Positions 23,377 to 35,935 of a stretch of 64,000 nucleotides of DNA are shown here, piece by piece; the first letter of the stretch is position 1, and each line of letters starts with the position of its first letter. Source of the stretch: Phoronis australis. Its lineage: Eukaryota; Phoronida; Phoronidae. The stretch spans positions 722,901-786,900 of the forward strand of contig NMRA01000017.1 in NCBI GenBank assembly GCA_002633005.1. Reading direction: 5' to 3'. The position numbers were made by a program, and so were the translations under genes. The notes beneath the pieces were generated by a model. That model worked only from the letters and a program-made list of their open reading frames with translations. It was not told where the DNA came from and did no database searches.

Positions 23377-24647
23377 ATCTCTCACTGTTATCTTATCAGA
23401 ATACAGACACAGAGTTTAGAACACTACTCGCTGTCAGTGTTTTTTTCGGTTACACTACCGAACGTTTGGCGTTCCTTTTTGTTTCCAGCCATCGTATGGC
23501 TTTATTTGTGTATTTAGCACTGTAAATTAAACGGTTGATACGTCATTAATCTGTCCATAGACCAGTGTCAACAAAAATGCATTCAAGACATGTTGCTACT
23601 GCTCTGATGCTACATATTTTCAAATGTACACGTGCGTATTTGCAGTATGGTACCCTTTGCTGGTTTTCCATTTCAATATTCTCGAAAGGTGTTCAACTAC
23701 GCAATTTCAACCTCAAAAAAGACATGTTAAGGAAAAAATAAAGATAAATACTACTGTTGTCGTAGTTGTAATCGATCGGTTGAAGTAATTTTATCTTGTG
23801 ACATGTTCCCTTTACTTAGTTGCAATGATAAAATTAATGTAAAAATGATCATTTGGGCGTCAAGGTATATGATAGTACATAATTGGTCCCCCAGACAAAT
23901 GTCTACCAAATCTCTGGTGGTTTACATCTCGCGACAACAATATCTGGCTATCTCCTAGGAAATTAAGATCGCAGTATGCAAAATCAGGAAATTAAAAAAC
24001 ATCCGGATATTGCCCAAGAAATCGAAAAGTTGCAAAATATATTGACATTGCATAGGCGTGGGGGTTGGTGACAGGTTGGGTAGATCACAGAGTACCACTG
24101 TAATTTACATGGAGGTCCCATGCTGTCGAAAAGAATATGTTCAACATGAAAATGCCTGAGGCTAAGTTATTCAAAGTTCACTTTCCTTTTTCCAGCCCCC
24201 TTTCACCTTTTGATTTGCCCGATTTACGCATGAAGAGATTCACAAAGTCTTCATTGTATCTGTTTACATACAGGCAGCTTATGTCGCAGACGATGTCTTG
24301 TGTCAGTCGCGCCGTCACACGTAAAATGAAAAGAGAATTAGGTGAGAAGCCACCCGATTTTCATTGTCGTTCCACTCAAGCTGACCGAGTTCAGCGAATA
24401 GACAAATTCTAATAGACAATTTTCAACTAGTCGGAAAAAACTCACGACTAATTTCAGCTCGTCCCTCGGTCATCACTTAAAAGAATGACCGAACTTAAAA
24501 TTCTCTTCAACACATGACTGCGGGAATAAAGACTACTCTAATTAGACAATGGAAAAATGAAATCGATCGAACTTTGCGATCAAATCATGACTCTTCATCG
24601 TAATGCCGAGAGTAAGTTTCACCGAGTTAACTATCCTGCGTGACTGC
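23377..24647. other. Intergenic stretch without a supported gene
   Basis: No domain-bearing open frame, repeat or RNA gene recognised; the frame at 24137-24412 (plus) is unremarkable. Confidence 0.5.
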
Positions 24648-25064
24648 TTAGGACCATGATGCGGTAAACCCTGAGGGATTAAGTGAGGAATCGTGAGGAC
24701 AACGATTTGCATGACGTCTACTAAGAGTAATCAAGTAGACGCAAGAGACGGTCAATGTACGTGTCAATGTATATGAGTTGTGTGAATGGTTAGTTGCGAG
24801 TGTGTGTAATACCAGCACCGCGTCTTTAGTCTTTGTTGGTCCGGCACTAGAGTCTGGGGGTATTGAACCGTCAGAGGAATTTATAGGTGCGGCGAAGGAA
24901 TGGGGCACTTGCCCATTTATTTCGCCGCTAGGATCGCTAGTAGCGTTGGTACTTCCGGTCGCCATCACAGTCGTGTATGTGATGTGGGCTGGATTTTTTG
25001 TGACTAGTTCCTTGTATACTGCAGAAAGTAATTTGTCGAAAAATTGATTTTGTATATCAAACAT
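24648..25064 (-). other. 138-codon ATG-initiated open frame of unknown status
   Basis: This minus-strand frame starts MFDIQNQFFDKLL, has a Ser/Thr/Pro/Asn-rich centre (TNATSDPSGEINGQ, then INSSDGSIPPDSSAG) with two potential N-glycosylation sequons (NAT, NSS), and ends at TAA. The opposite strand is also open for 89 codons (24778-25047), encoding a hydrophobic stretch around LGSLVALVLPVAITVVYV. Local GC is higher than in the flanks. No domain, splice site or promoter is recognised. It may be a decayed element, an unrecognised exon, or chance in a GC-richer patch. Confidence 0.2.
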
Positions 25065-26264
25065 CGACTTTTTAAAGCTCGTACATGTATTTTGCTTTAC
25101 AGATTACGTTTTCTTACATACTGAGTGATTTACAGTTTATGGTGACGGAGTAGTTCTCATCAGTGCGGCGCTCATTCGATACAATTCGTCATTTTCCGTA
25201 CGTTGTTATAACGAACAATAATATACACGATAACGTGCTCAAACGGAAATGGGAGAACTTCGTATCAAACGAGCTTGCGTTTGTGTGCTCGGCAGCCTAG
25301 CCGCTAAAAAAAGACATGCAGTGGGTTGCATTTTGTCGAATTCACCATAATCTTGTGCAAAAAAGTACTGAGTTGGGATTTACAGTAGTCATGGGTGCAC
25401 TAGAGAAACACTGCGCCGGTGTTTTCTTTTCTATTGTCGGGAATGGCACCAGATATATCGCATTAACACCTGAGCAACTGTGCTGAAATTCACATCAGAA
25501 CAATGCTAATAAATACATGAAAGTTTTGTGTTTAGAAACAGATCCACTGAACCTGAGGGGTACTTCAAAAGTAGTTCACGTGAATGTATATAGGACATGC
25601 CGCTCGAGATAAAATTGGCGGGTTCATCGCCGTGACAGCCAAATCCCCTGTAAACGACGCATACGCAGCTGACGGTCACCACGTCTATAATCGACAACTT
25701 GGACGTTTTGGAGCGTTAAAAGGGCGAAGCAGCGGATTTTTCAATTTCAACAAATAAGCATTTTGTAGGGTTTATAACTTATGTCGAACAATAGATTTAT
25801 ATTACGAACAAAAACCTGAGTCTAAGAAAGTGTACCTTTCACAGAAGTTCCCCACAAACGAAATGAATCCCTTTTAACCATGCCATGACTTAAAAAGAGT
25901 ATTTCTAATCGAGTCGACTCTCTAAAATAATTGTCATTTTTTCACCAGATAGCGCTGGCGTTGCAAAACACGCGGACTAATTTAAGCACTATATATTCCG
26001 TACTGATATGTAACCTAATGTGTTTGCTCTTTTATTTCACAAATATGAGTTGTCAAATTTGTTACGCAGTTATCACAGACTTCCCAAAAACAATTTCATA
26101 CAACTCCAAAGCACGCCAACATATGCGCTGGCAGTAACCAACGTGGATAAAGTGATAACAGTCTGGTCAACATTTTCAGGAAAAAATGTAAACTACATGA
26201 TCAAAGAAACAAGTCCGCTTTCCGCCAAATTAAAAAAAAAATCATTTATTCATACCTGGATTTT
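25065..26264. other. Intergenic stretch without a supported gene
   Basis: AT-rich with no recognised coding, RNA or repeat feature. Confidence 0.5.
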
Positions 26265-26340
26265 TCGAAACACCTAAGAAGAAAAAGATTGAAAATATAT
26301 TCGAAGTCTTGAGAGTCATTTTCAGGAAACGGGCCCCTGG
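26265..26340. mobile_element. Right end of an M2-type MITE
   Basis: Ends with gagtcattttcaggaaacgg followed by gcccctgg, matching the right terminal repeat of the complete M2 element at 52139 (gtcac.ttcacgaaact.gatccctgg). I could not find its left end. Confidence 0.5.
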
Positions 26341-26381
26341 ACTCCTTAGCGCATGTATGTAGCGCCAACAATACTTAGCCA

Positions 26382-26509
26382 TGGATTGAGTTCCGTAGAC
26401 GCCAGAATCTCGGAAACTCGTGTGATCACGCGGTTCGTTTTTAATACATGGCGATTTTCGCAAACTTTTGCGTTTTCGGAAGGTTCTCACGACTACGGAA
26501 CGCACGCCT
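26382..26509. mobile_element. MITE family M1, copy D
   Basis: Left end ggattgagttccgtagacgc; reverse-complemented right end gcgttccgtagtcgtgagaa. The centre holds cgtgtgatcacgcg, a near-palindrome. At about 128 bp with both ends clear, it is the cleanest short copy. Confidence 0.8.
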
Positions 26510-27730
26510 TTCTATTGCTCGTTGATCAAAATGTGCTGTAAGAAACAAAATGGCGGTCGATTTTTCACACAATTTGTTTGGAATCTCTAGTCAGTTCAAA
26601 AATCAAAACAAGACCACGTGCCTGTGAATAACAGACGTTAAACACTGTCATGTATGGAACGTTTGATGAATCCATCGCTTATTTCTACTCTCTTTAGAGG
26701 AATTAACTTGTTTTACTACAGAGAGACAGTCGTTGGAACTTCAATTAACATCGCCCTACTCCAATCGATTCCATACTAAACCATGTGTGCACAAGTTAAT
26801 GTGATATCAATTTATGAGCTTGATTTCTGATCGTACGCTCTCTTACAAGACGTCATTGATCATACGGACCTCTGGGTGACCGACACTCAAGTGTCTTGGA
26901 GGGGGCCGGGGGCAAGATGACGTGTGTGAGCGCATTTGAAGAGCCATTCATTTTGCGTTCAATGAGAGGAAATGAGCATTGTTTCGTGAGTACAGAGATT
27001 CGCGCCTGATTTATACATCTAACTGGATGAGAAGTTGCGATCAACCTGACAACCAAAAGACACACAAGGATTGGATTCGACAAGTGGCGGGAACTTGAGG
27101 GGGGCCTATAGATCGCGTAAATGAAAAACCTCTGTGGAATAAACTCTTGTTGTGGTTACTTTGTGACGGAGAATATTTAGACTGACACGAGGAGCCCCAC
27201 CACAATGTCCCGCTACAGAACGTTGGCAACATGATCCCCGAAAGGTATGCATCTCACTTATTTTGCTCATGCCAGGAAAGAGGCTATGAGTAATGAGTGA
27301 ATCTCCCTTATTGATATTTAGGGTTTGTTTCATGAAAATCTGTGACTTTAAAACTTAAAACAGAAATCATTTTTCTTACGATCCACACCACTATTTCAGA
27401 AAAAATTAACGGTAAGTGATCTAAATACGAAGTTGATCTTTTTGTAGAAGACAGGATGACAGCACATTTATCAACAGGGGTATGCATTTTAGCTCACCGG
27501 AACTAGTCATTAACCTTGAAGCAAAGTATTCTGGGAAAAGCTTGATTTGATTCATCACCGGTGGGGCACAATATTTGGTATCAAAAGTGCATAGAACGCA
27601 AAGTGGTTCTCTGCCCTTGAAACAGAAGTCAAACTGTTCACTGGGTATTTTTATAGTTTTTCTCAAAGATTTCTGTTAATATCAAAGCATTTTTCTTTTA
27701 GTTTCAAATTTCAATAAACTATCTCAATTT
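26510..27730. other. Intergenic stretch with a possible M2 left end
   Basis: Position 27320-27350 reads gggtttgtttcatgaaaatc then tgtgac, resembling the left terminal repeat of M2 elements, without a matching right end nearby. No gene recognised. Confidence 0.4.
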
Positions 27731-28975
27731 ACCTCAACTTCACGGCTAACAGACTGCGAAAGGCTGTGTCGGACGCAAAACACGCCTCACGTACCTGCAA
27801 ACACCGTTCACTGACTCAAATACATGGAATCGGACTCACATAACACGACTCATTCATCCAAAAACACGGCCACGGACTCGCATTCACCTAGAAACATGAC
27901 ACACGGATCAGCAAACTCCGCTCACTCCGATAAAGCCTGCCGAAAACACAATCACGGACTCATCGGCTTCCCAGGTAAGTGGCGCGAAATAGTGATTATT
28001 GCTACGCAGAAAGGGAATTGATAAACCTTCATGTACGTGGCAACGCCTTCGAGTTGAGCTAACTTTCACAAAAGACACAAATTTCAAGTTATGCTACAGT
28101 CCATTTCAAATGTTCGTTTTTTACTGAGCATTTAAGATACTATGCTAAAACCGTGAATATTTAAATTTGTAGCACGCGCCACTTAGTGACTTCCTAGAGA
28201 ACAATTTGTAGAAGTGTAATCGGGAAGAGAAACAATTTGTAAATAAATCGCCACAACTGATACACATGAAAACAAGTGCGAATACATAAAAAGCCCTAGT
28301 AATTCCAAACATTATACAACCGTTATTTGATAGAGAAATTAACAAATAATAAAAACTGTGCCTTGTTTCATTAGAATAACGATGAAATATTACCATACTT
28401 ATTTACATAAAAATAGTCTCGCAAAACGAGACTTTCGCTAGATTGTAATAGTAACTGGTTCTCGGATGGTTTCCAGCACACTGGAAGACCCGTTTTTTGT
28501 TTGTAATCTAGTACTTCATTTGCATATTCACAGTTTAATGAGACATAGCATCTTTAACTTAATAGTAAAAAAGACACAAACAGCAGGAAATATATTCTGT
28601 TTTACAAAAAGATTTTGGATGTCAATAAATTGTAGAACAAATAAGCAGTTTAAATAATGCTTATTTATTGTTTCAAATTCACAACAATTACATCACATTA
28701 CAGACAAACGTAATGGTCAAAATTATATTTAATCTCGCACCCATTACACAGCTGTCGAAGCCGATGTTTACATTTTATCCGTAAACCGTGTTTGACGGTC
28801 CGTGTAAAGTGTTTCTACGTGGATGTGAGTCCGTGACGGTGATTTTGGGTGAATGAGTTATGTTTTGTGAGTCCGATCCCGTGTATTTGAGTCAGTGAAC
28901 TGTGTTTGCAGGTACGTGAGTCGTGTTTTGCGTCCGACACGGTGTTTTGCAGTCCGTTAGCTGTGAAGTTTAGGT
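27731..28975. mobile_element. 1.25-kb inverted-repeat (foldback-like) element
   Basis: The left arm (27731-27970) and right arm (28757-28975) are inverted copies with high similarity. Both contain gtgtcggacgcaaaacacg, ctcacgtacctgcaaacac, gttcactgactcaaataca and, at the inner end, catcggcttc (read in left-arm orientation). The arms are themselves built of irregularly spaced gactca-containing subrepeats. The ~790-bp spacer holds a second copy of repeat R1 (28129-28550). No transposase is present. A minus-strand open frame (28815-29222) runs through the right arm and owes its openness to the subrepeats. Foldback transposon, MITE pair or inverted duplication are all possible. Confidence 0.85.
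28129..28550 (+). repeat. Dispersed repeat family R1, copy 2
   Basis: Aligns over its length with 7052-7428 inside the LRR-intron transposon. The copy here has an additional ~25-bp stretch around 28210-28245 and sits between the arms of the inverted-repeat element. Orientation is the same at both loci. Confidence 0.85.
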
Positions 28976-29699
28976 ACATTGGATATTTCAACTGCTCCTT
29001 AATTCGTCGACTTTTCTCCAACAAGGCAAAGCAGGTCTCTTTATTTAGTATGGAAAGACAGACGTAGCACATTTCCCTTATATGGAAAACATGATCTTTA
29101 ATCTTAAGTTTACTAGGCGATTCTTTGAGAGAATTGAAAAGCTGTATTGGTATGAAAGATTTTATACGCCTGCGTTTCAAAAACAGTGAAATTGACATTT
29201 TTTCTAGATGTTCCTGCAACATTCAAAATCAACAACTCTCACGCTAGCGTCCCCCAGAAGTAGATTCGCCTCCATCTGTTTTAAATGTGTTTTTTACGAG
29301 TTTTCGCGCTCCATGCCTTTTTAATATGTGTGTTTGGTTGATTTCAAAGCAACGTCATGGAACAAGCGAGAGAAGGTTTTGGGTGGACAATTACGCCGTT
29401 CTAAACATATTTCAGCCATTTTATGTATTGAAAAGTTTCAGTTATGTAGAATCTCTAGTTGTTCAAAACATGCGCATGTATACTAAACTAGCACACTGCC
29501 TATAAACATCCTTTCTCCGTATCGCAAGGGGGCGCAATTAGCTACGAGATGCGATGAGTGATGGGTCAATGGTCCATGTAAAAATGGTGCTGTTTCTTTA
29601 TAGATCAGCACGGGACGTCTTTCAACAAGCCCTATCTCTCAAAAAAACTTTTTTCTTCTTCTTGTGATGGGTCACAGCTCTACAATTATTTCGCAGAAG
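28976..29699. other. Intergenic stretch without a supported gene
   Basis: Nothing recognised beyond the tail of the open frame that enters from the inverted-repeat arm. Confidence 0.5.
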
Positions 29700-29945
29700 G
29701 TACCAGATCGGTACCTTAATTACAAGAGATAACACAAACATTGCGATACCCAATGTGTAACTGAGTATCGGATACTAAGTGGCACAGGTTAGTATAGTAC
29801 CAAATGGGTACATAATACCAAATGGGTATTGGCCGATTGCCTACCAAGTGGGTGGAGCAAAACGGCAAATTCAATAATAAGTACCAAATAGGTACAAACT
29901 GCCAAATGGGCAAATATCATATAAAGTACCAAGTGGGTAAACCAA
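29700..29945. repeat. Degenerate short repeats of taccaaatgggta
   Basis: At least six irregularly spaced variants of taccaa(a/g)tgggta occur between about 29800 and 29940, including gtaccaaatgggtac, accaagtgggt and gccaaatgggc. The word is close to an inverted repeat of itself (tacc..ggta), so copies can pair with each other. Confidence 0.7.
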
Positions 29946-30920
29946 ACAGCCAACTGCGCTATAACAACCTGGCAAAGCAGGTTGCGGTCAAGCCGAGTGA
30001 GCAGACCAGATAAAATGGAAATAAATCTTGATTAATTCCAAGGTATGTTCTTTTCGGGGTTGAACAAAAATAAATATTTCCCTTGCTGTGGGTGGACAAA
30101 CTATTACTGAGGCTGAAAAACGTGTCAAAATGTTGAGTGCAATCTTAGCAAATAGCTTGACATTCAAGCAACGTGTTCAGGTTTTATGTAGGAATGCACG
30201 CACACTACTGTCAGTGCTAGCTTATATTCACTTTTGGGTCGCGTGGACTCGATTTATAACCAAAGTAACCCGTATTTGTCACAAGTCCAAGTTGACAGCT
30301 TTATGCCAGCTTGAGAATTATGGAAATAATTAAAATTTGTTGGTATCATTAGAGGTATGATAGATGATTTCGTATACATAATATTTGTTTTCTCAAAAAT
30401 TAACAGAACTGTCCTAATTGTTAAATTTTCGTAAGTGACCCGCGATTGCCGAGTTGCGTGTTAGCAACCTTGCTACTCATTTATGTTGCCAAAATTTTAC
30501 TTATTATCCACTATCTTATGAGCAGGACAGGCTCAATCATAGAGCCCGGAACATCACTTATAATGATAGCACCAGCTTATTCCAACACGCAAACTTGTGC
30601 TTAATTTTGGTCTATCGTACGGTGTCTGGATGTACTTTTTGACTTCAAAGACACTGGTTGATTTACGTGCCAATCATACCTTGACTTTGTCGAAGGTCAT
30701 GAAAACATATTCACAGTTAATTCAATGCAAAGCCCCCGTGATAGGGACGGTCTGCCGGCATGCAGATCTTTAACAGTGTGTCGGCCGGATTCAAGTGACT
30801 GCTACGGATCCGGGCGTCTGTATCCGCTGTTGTTAGTTTCATCGGTGTTCTCGTATTTATACTTATTTGTTTTATTCATTCATTCATTTACTTTACCCAT
30901 TGTTATTTTATAGCAGGTAA
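29946..30920. other. Intergenic stretch without a supported gene
   Basis: One 81-codon open frame (30088-30333, plus; no ATG at its first codon) has no recognised domain. Nothing else seen. Confidence 0.45.
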
Positions 30921-31342
30921 AACCATAGATTATAGACTGCAGATTTGCAACACCGACATTTTCTTCCGTACTATCCAAGAGGCGACGCCACTCTCCTCAA
31001 TTATCTGGTTCATTGTCCGGTTAATGTATTGTGACAGGAAACTCTCGCATGTACTTTGCTGTCCAGTACAACGAAAGCAAAATAATACTTACGGCATAGA
31101 AACGTTGTTCAAAATCTTAAAATAGTAGAACTGTTAGTATCGTGAGTACTTTTAGCAATGCTACTACCACCCGACCACACAACAGCCGACAAAAATTAGC
31201 AGACGTACTTGCGGAAATAACACCAGATAATTGGGCCAGGTGTCGTTAGTGAATAATGACGTAACGATGTGCGGATGAGCACAGATTTCGTCCATTGAAA
31301 GTATACGGAGTTGGCGGCCCATGTACTATAGTCTATGGTAAA
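30921..31342 (+). mobile_element. Dispersed family M3, copy 2 (most complete, about 420 bp)
   Basis: Begins aaccatagattatagactgc and ends actatagtctatggtaaaa, giving a terminal inverted repeat based on accatagactatag. The interior aligns in reverse complement with 58936-59190 (attttcttccgtactatcc, cgtacttgc.ggaaataaca, ccagataatt, agcacagatttcgtccattg, aaagtatacggagttgg) and directly with 17945-18318. Non-coding, so a MITE-like element. Confidence 0.8.
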
Positions 31343-32763
31343 ACGATCCAATACTCATGTTAACTGTTTTAAAACTGACTTTGAATAATTGTTGACTTGA
31401 CTTGACGTGACCTAAGCCTCGTGTTATGTCGAAAAAGGCTTAGACAACCACTTACGTCTTAATTCTGCCGTGAATATGGCAATAATGAAGTTGCTGAATT
31501 ATCCAACAAACTTATACTAAAATTTCCCTAGCCATGATAGCAAAGGACTTCAGCAGACGAAAGGAATTGAGACACGTCACTTGCGATTGACATGGACTGG
31601 GCCCATTTTGAAGGAGTTGACTAACCCTTTCAAGCGTGTGCTAAGCACCAGGTACCTCTCTTTTACTAGTCCGAAATACGCGAGGACAAGAACTGTACCA
31701 GCTTATCTGTTGTAAATAAACCGTACCAAAAGTGCACATATTCTACATATTGATCAGGTTATGATGCAACAGTTGAAGTTTCCGGGCAAAATTATCGACT
31801 TTGCTGCGTCGATGTAATATGAAATGTAAAAGTTTCAACACGACTTCTTTCAAATATTTATACTAAAATAGTGATTCATAAGATGAGATTAGGTTAGTAC
31901 ACGTATTCTCTGCACCTGTCTCTTATTTCAACAGCTTAGTCCCCGTGTTCAAGGTCGGACAAACACAAAAATTTTTACGGCATTTGTTTACCTGGACACC
32001 TTGCGGTCTTTAGGTTTGCTTACTGTAATATCATATTCTCTTTCTATCCTATCTAAACCATCGCTCTATCATAAAAGCCTCTTTCTCACAAAAAGGACCA
32101 CTGCATAAGTCAGCAAGTTTATTCACACATCAATCTAAAGTACGTAACAAGATCAAGTGGATAATTTTACATTTGCCTGCACTGTCGAAAGGGAGGCGTG
32201 GATTGAACATAAGGACTTCTTAAGTTATATATGTTCATTTTTCTGATAAACAATAGTACACAAAGTGGCACAGTGTAACTTTCCTCTATAACGGTATTTT
32301 GTTCAAACGCTGGCTTGGATTAAACATTTGCGATGCACACGTATCCACGTGTAGGAAGCTCCAAAAATAGTCACAAAGGTACTCTGAATTTGTAAGAAAT
32401 TGTTTCACTGGATGCCGTGTAAGATTTTTTTATTGCAGGAAACTAAAAAAATGTCTTTGAAGGTATAGAAATTACGAAAAAATCTACAACTGACTCTAAT
32501 TCACGAAAGACGATAAGTGCTTGTCGGTTGTCAGACCTGCACACCTGACTTTCTTACAACTTTCTCGTTCATAGGACGAGCCCCGGCTTACCTTCAATTA
32601 CTACAACCTGCTCTTAACGCGTCACCTGTATTGAAACTGGTCCTAAGCTGCACTCTGTTTGCTAAATAACTGTCAACTGTCGATATTGGCATTTTCCTGA
32701 CTTCTGCCTTGTGCCGTGCAAAACAAACTTTAAGATTTCTGGAATGATGAAAGTAGCATTTGT
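31343..32763. other. Intergenic stretch without a supported gene
   Basis: No recognised coding, RNA or repeat feature. Confidence 0.5.
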
Positions 32764-32990
32764 TCCCAGCAAAAGTAGTGTCAGATCCCAGTAAAACGAG
32801 CATTAGTTCTTAGTGAAACTAATATAAGATCCCACTAAAACGAGTATTAAATCCCGATAAAACTAGCATTTGTTCCCACTAAAAATGTCACTAGCTATCT
32901 TTAGCTCCCAGTAAAACGAGTATAAGCTTCAAGTTAGCTTTTAGTAAAACTATCAATGTTTATAAGTAGCGTCAGTTCCCAATAAAACCA
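32764..32990. repeat. Degenerate minisatellite, period about 27 bp
   Basis: Eight or nine diverged units with the core tcccagtaaaacgagtatta and variants (tcccactaaaacgag, tcccgataaaactagc, tcccactaaaaatgtc, tcccaataaaacc). Unit spacing drifts, indicating an old array. Confidence 0.8.
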
Positions 32991-35887
32991 TTTCCATGTT
33001 TTTTTAAAATATTTTCGGATCACTCTGTATAAAATACAAACATAGAAAATAGTGCCTCTATCAATGCATTGCAAATTTGGTAACATGTTGGCGTGTGAAT
33101 TCATCAAAGCACACGTAATTATTATCTCTTTAGAGAAGTATGTATAACCGATTTCAACTGAACACTCTCTGTTATTCAGTAATAGTAAAATGTTCTACTC
33201 AGTAGGCCCGACATACAGGCCAGATTTGCTTAACAACAGGGCAATACTGCAACTCGGTGATCTGTAAACGTGCTTTGACGTTTTCCTGAAAACAATTAGT
33301 TGCACTAATTGAGAAGAGAATCATTAACAATGTGTGCAATAACCAGAGTCAACACAAAATGTAGTAATAAAGACATTTTAATGTTTAAACTGTAATTACG
33401 GCTCTCTCAGTCTTTTTCTGAAATCGATTGAATTCTACCTTATGTAAGAAGATTTGTCAACTACGACAACCACCATGCCTGGCAGCATCGTACTACGTAC
33501 GGTAACGTGAACAGTGTCTCCTCGGGCATCGTCAGAGAAGTTGACTTGCTTGTGTTTACACTGTATGATATTTATACCCACATTCATGATGCGATTGATT
33601 ACAACTAACAAATGCGGTAAAGTCGAAAGTCTGGTTGCAACCCAGTTGTAGGCATATTTTTGCGATGGTGACACTGGTAAAAGCGAAACTGAAATCTCAC
33701 CTTCATATACCATGTTGATGAACAGTTTGCCAATTAAAATACGAGATTTAACCGTCTTAGGTAAGACCAGGCACACGGCTTTTGACGAAATGGGGGAACA
33801 GTTCAATAATACAAATTGTAGAAACTATGCCATGTGATGATATCTAATTTTAGAAGACGTTACGGGTTTCTGATTATCTCTGTTCTCTTTGTCTGGTACT
33901 CACTTCTGATTGCAATACGGAGCACATTCGTAAATGTCATTATTTTGTCGGGATGTATGCAGCGCCTCCTATTCGAGTGTGAAATGTCATTTCCGGATTT
34001 CCTGGTAGTTTCTGATGCTCTTTGAGACGAAAGTCAAAAAAATCCTCTCACGACGCGCGACTTTCCCAGTTCAGTAATCAATTGGGTGAATGGTTATGTA
34101 AACAACGAGTTAATTAAGCCATTTGATGTTAGCAAAGAATTATTAATTTAAACACAAATTGATTGATTCAGTCACTGTTTTGCGCCAACTTGCCATTCGG
34201 ACAAATAACGCTGTTTAAGTTTCTATTGTTCAATTACGGCAACTTATTTTAGGAAAGTCCATATGTAACGGGGGTGATCAAGTAAACCACGCTATATTCC
34301 TTTTGATCATCAGTGTTGCGCAGAATTTCGGTGAGTTGGAACGTACCATAGGTAACAAATTTGAAAGAATGAAAGACTGCACATTTATCATTTTAGGCAT
34401 AAATGATAAATTAGTGAACCATCCAATATTGCTTACGTTTGTGACATTGCCATTCCGTCACCCCTCCCAGGGACTAGCCCATATTTCCCGACCACTTGTT
34501 GCAATGAGCCATTCATGTGAAATGTTTATTCATTTTCTGGGCCATCCGTTTGGGGCAGACTAATTTCTAGGTTTTGGTACTGCGCACGAAGAAACTGAAA
34601 AATCGGACCTAGGGTTCGAGGTAAGCCTTTCTGACTGTGGATACGTAACTGTAATCGCTTACGCGGAGTGCTTGTTCTGTCTAATCTACAGCTTTTTGGT
34701 GGCAGAATATTATTGACAAAGTTTCCCCTTAAAATACCTGTTTAACCTGTATTTTATTAGAGTAGTGTTGACTTTAAAACCCATACGATATTAGAAAATT
34801 AAGAATGACGAGACGAGTGTAAGAATTAAGAAATGTCTACGTTTGCGTGTATACTAAGGGTTAAGACATTGGCTGAGGTTTACCACTGCTTTCTGTGTGA
34901 AGGAATCGACATTGATGGATCAAGCCATCTTGATGATATACGACTTCTCCGGAATAGAACAATTGGGAACAAAATCGAACATGCTCCTCCGCAATTGAGA
35001 AATTTCAAACGACTTTTTCTCCAAAAGTCGTGTGTGAGTTGCTGTCTAATAAACCTCGATTAGTCGTTTGCGAAAGTCGTTGACGACTAACCAGAATGTG
35101 TGGACAGAGTTTAAGACAAAGTGACTTTTTGTGTCGTAAACCACGAGAATCACTATCCGATCTAGGATGTCGCAAAGGGAGGGAGGGGTGGGGGGGTTGC
35201 CGATTACCACAAATTTCGAAGGCAAAAATAAACGTCTCCGCGTCAAGACACAAGACAGCATGTCGGCGAGGTCATTGTTCGCGTCCGCAGAGAAGTGGGC
35301 TCAATGTCACCATTTCGTGCACGTGTACGTAGTGGGTTTTGAAATCAACTGAAGATGATGTATGAAAATGGTGTAGAACCATCTAGACATTACTTACTGT
35401 ATTACCTTGGGGTGGAAATGACAGTCACATGTTAGGACACGTGTGTTGTTTGTTATCTGATTATTAAATCACAAAATTAATGTAATAATGAGGAAATTGC
35501 CTAAATTGGACGCAACACCCGATTGATAATGGAAAACACAAACTGCCTCTAGGATTGCGACACCAAATGTTTTCGATAAATGCTTTATTTTCCTCAACAC
35601 ATTGAAGGTCTGTGCTTGTAGTTAAGCAACTGTCTTAAATCCAAAAACTATACTCATCTAAAAAACGTTAAATCCTACTGAGCGAATGTGATTGTACAAA
35701 ACAAAACAAACAACGAACAACAGCAAGGCGTGAATGGAAAACAAGAAACTACAACTTCATTGCTTTTTGTCGGAAATATGCATTGATTTACATTCATAAA
35801 TAAAATGCTGTTTTGTTTACTAAACGTAAGCCCGAAATGAATTAATTTTCTTTATATTCTTCAGTGAGGGGAAGAATGTATATATAC
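32991..35887. other. Intergenic stretch without a supported gene
   Basis: The longest open frame (33435-33806, minus, 123 codons) has no recognised domain, no clear splice sites and no neighbouring coding signal. A G-rich run lies at 35177-35200 (gggagggaggggtggggggg). Nothing else recognised. Confidence 0.45.
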
Positions 35888-35935
35888 ATAATACATACAT
35901 ACATACACACAAACATACATACGTACGTACATACC
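35888..35935. repeat. CATA/ACGT tetranucleotide microsatellite
   Basis: Imperfect (acat)n passing into cacacaaacatacat and acgtacgtac. Confidence 0.9.

Noticed and set aside
28815-29222. 135-codon minus-strand open frame
   Set aside because: Much of it is the subrepeat-rich right arm of the inverted-repeat element. The other arm does not keep the same open frame, and no domain is visible.
33435-33806. 123-codon minus-strand open frame
   Set aside because: Begins with ATG but has no domain, no promoter or splice context, and nothing else coding nearby.
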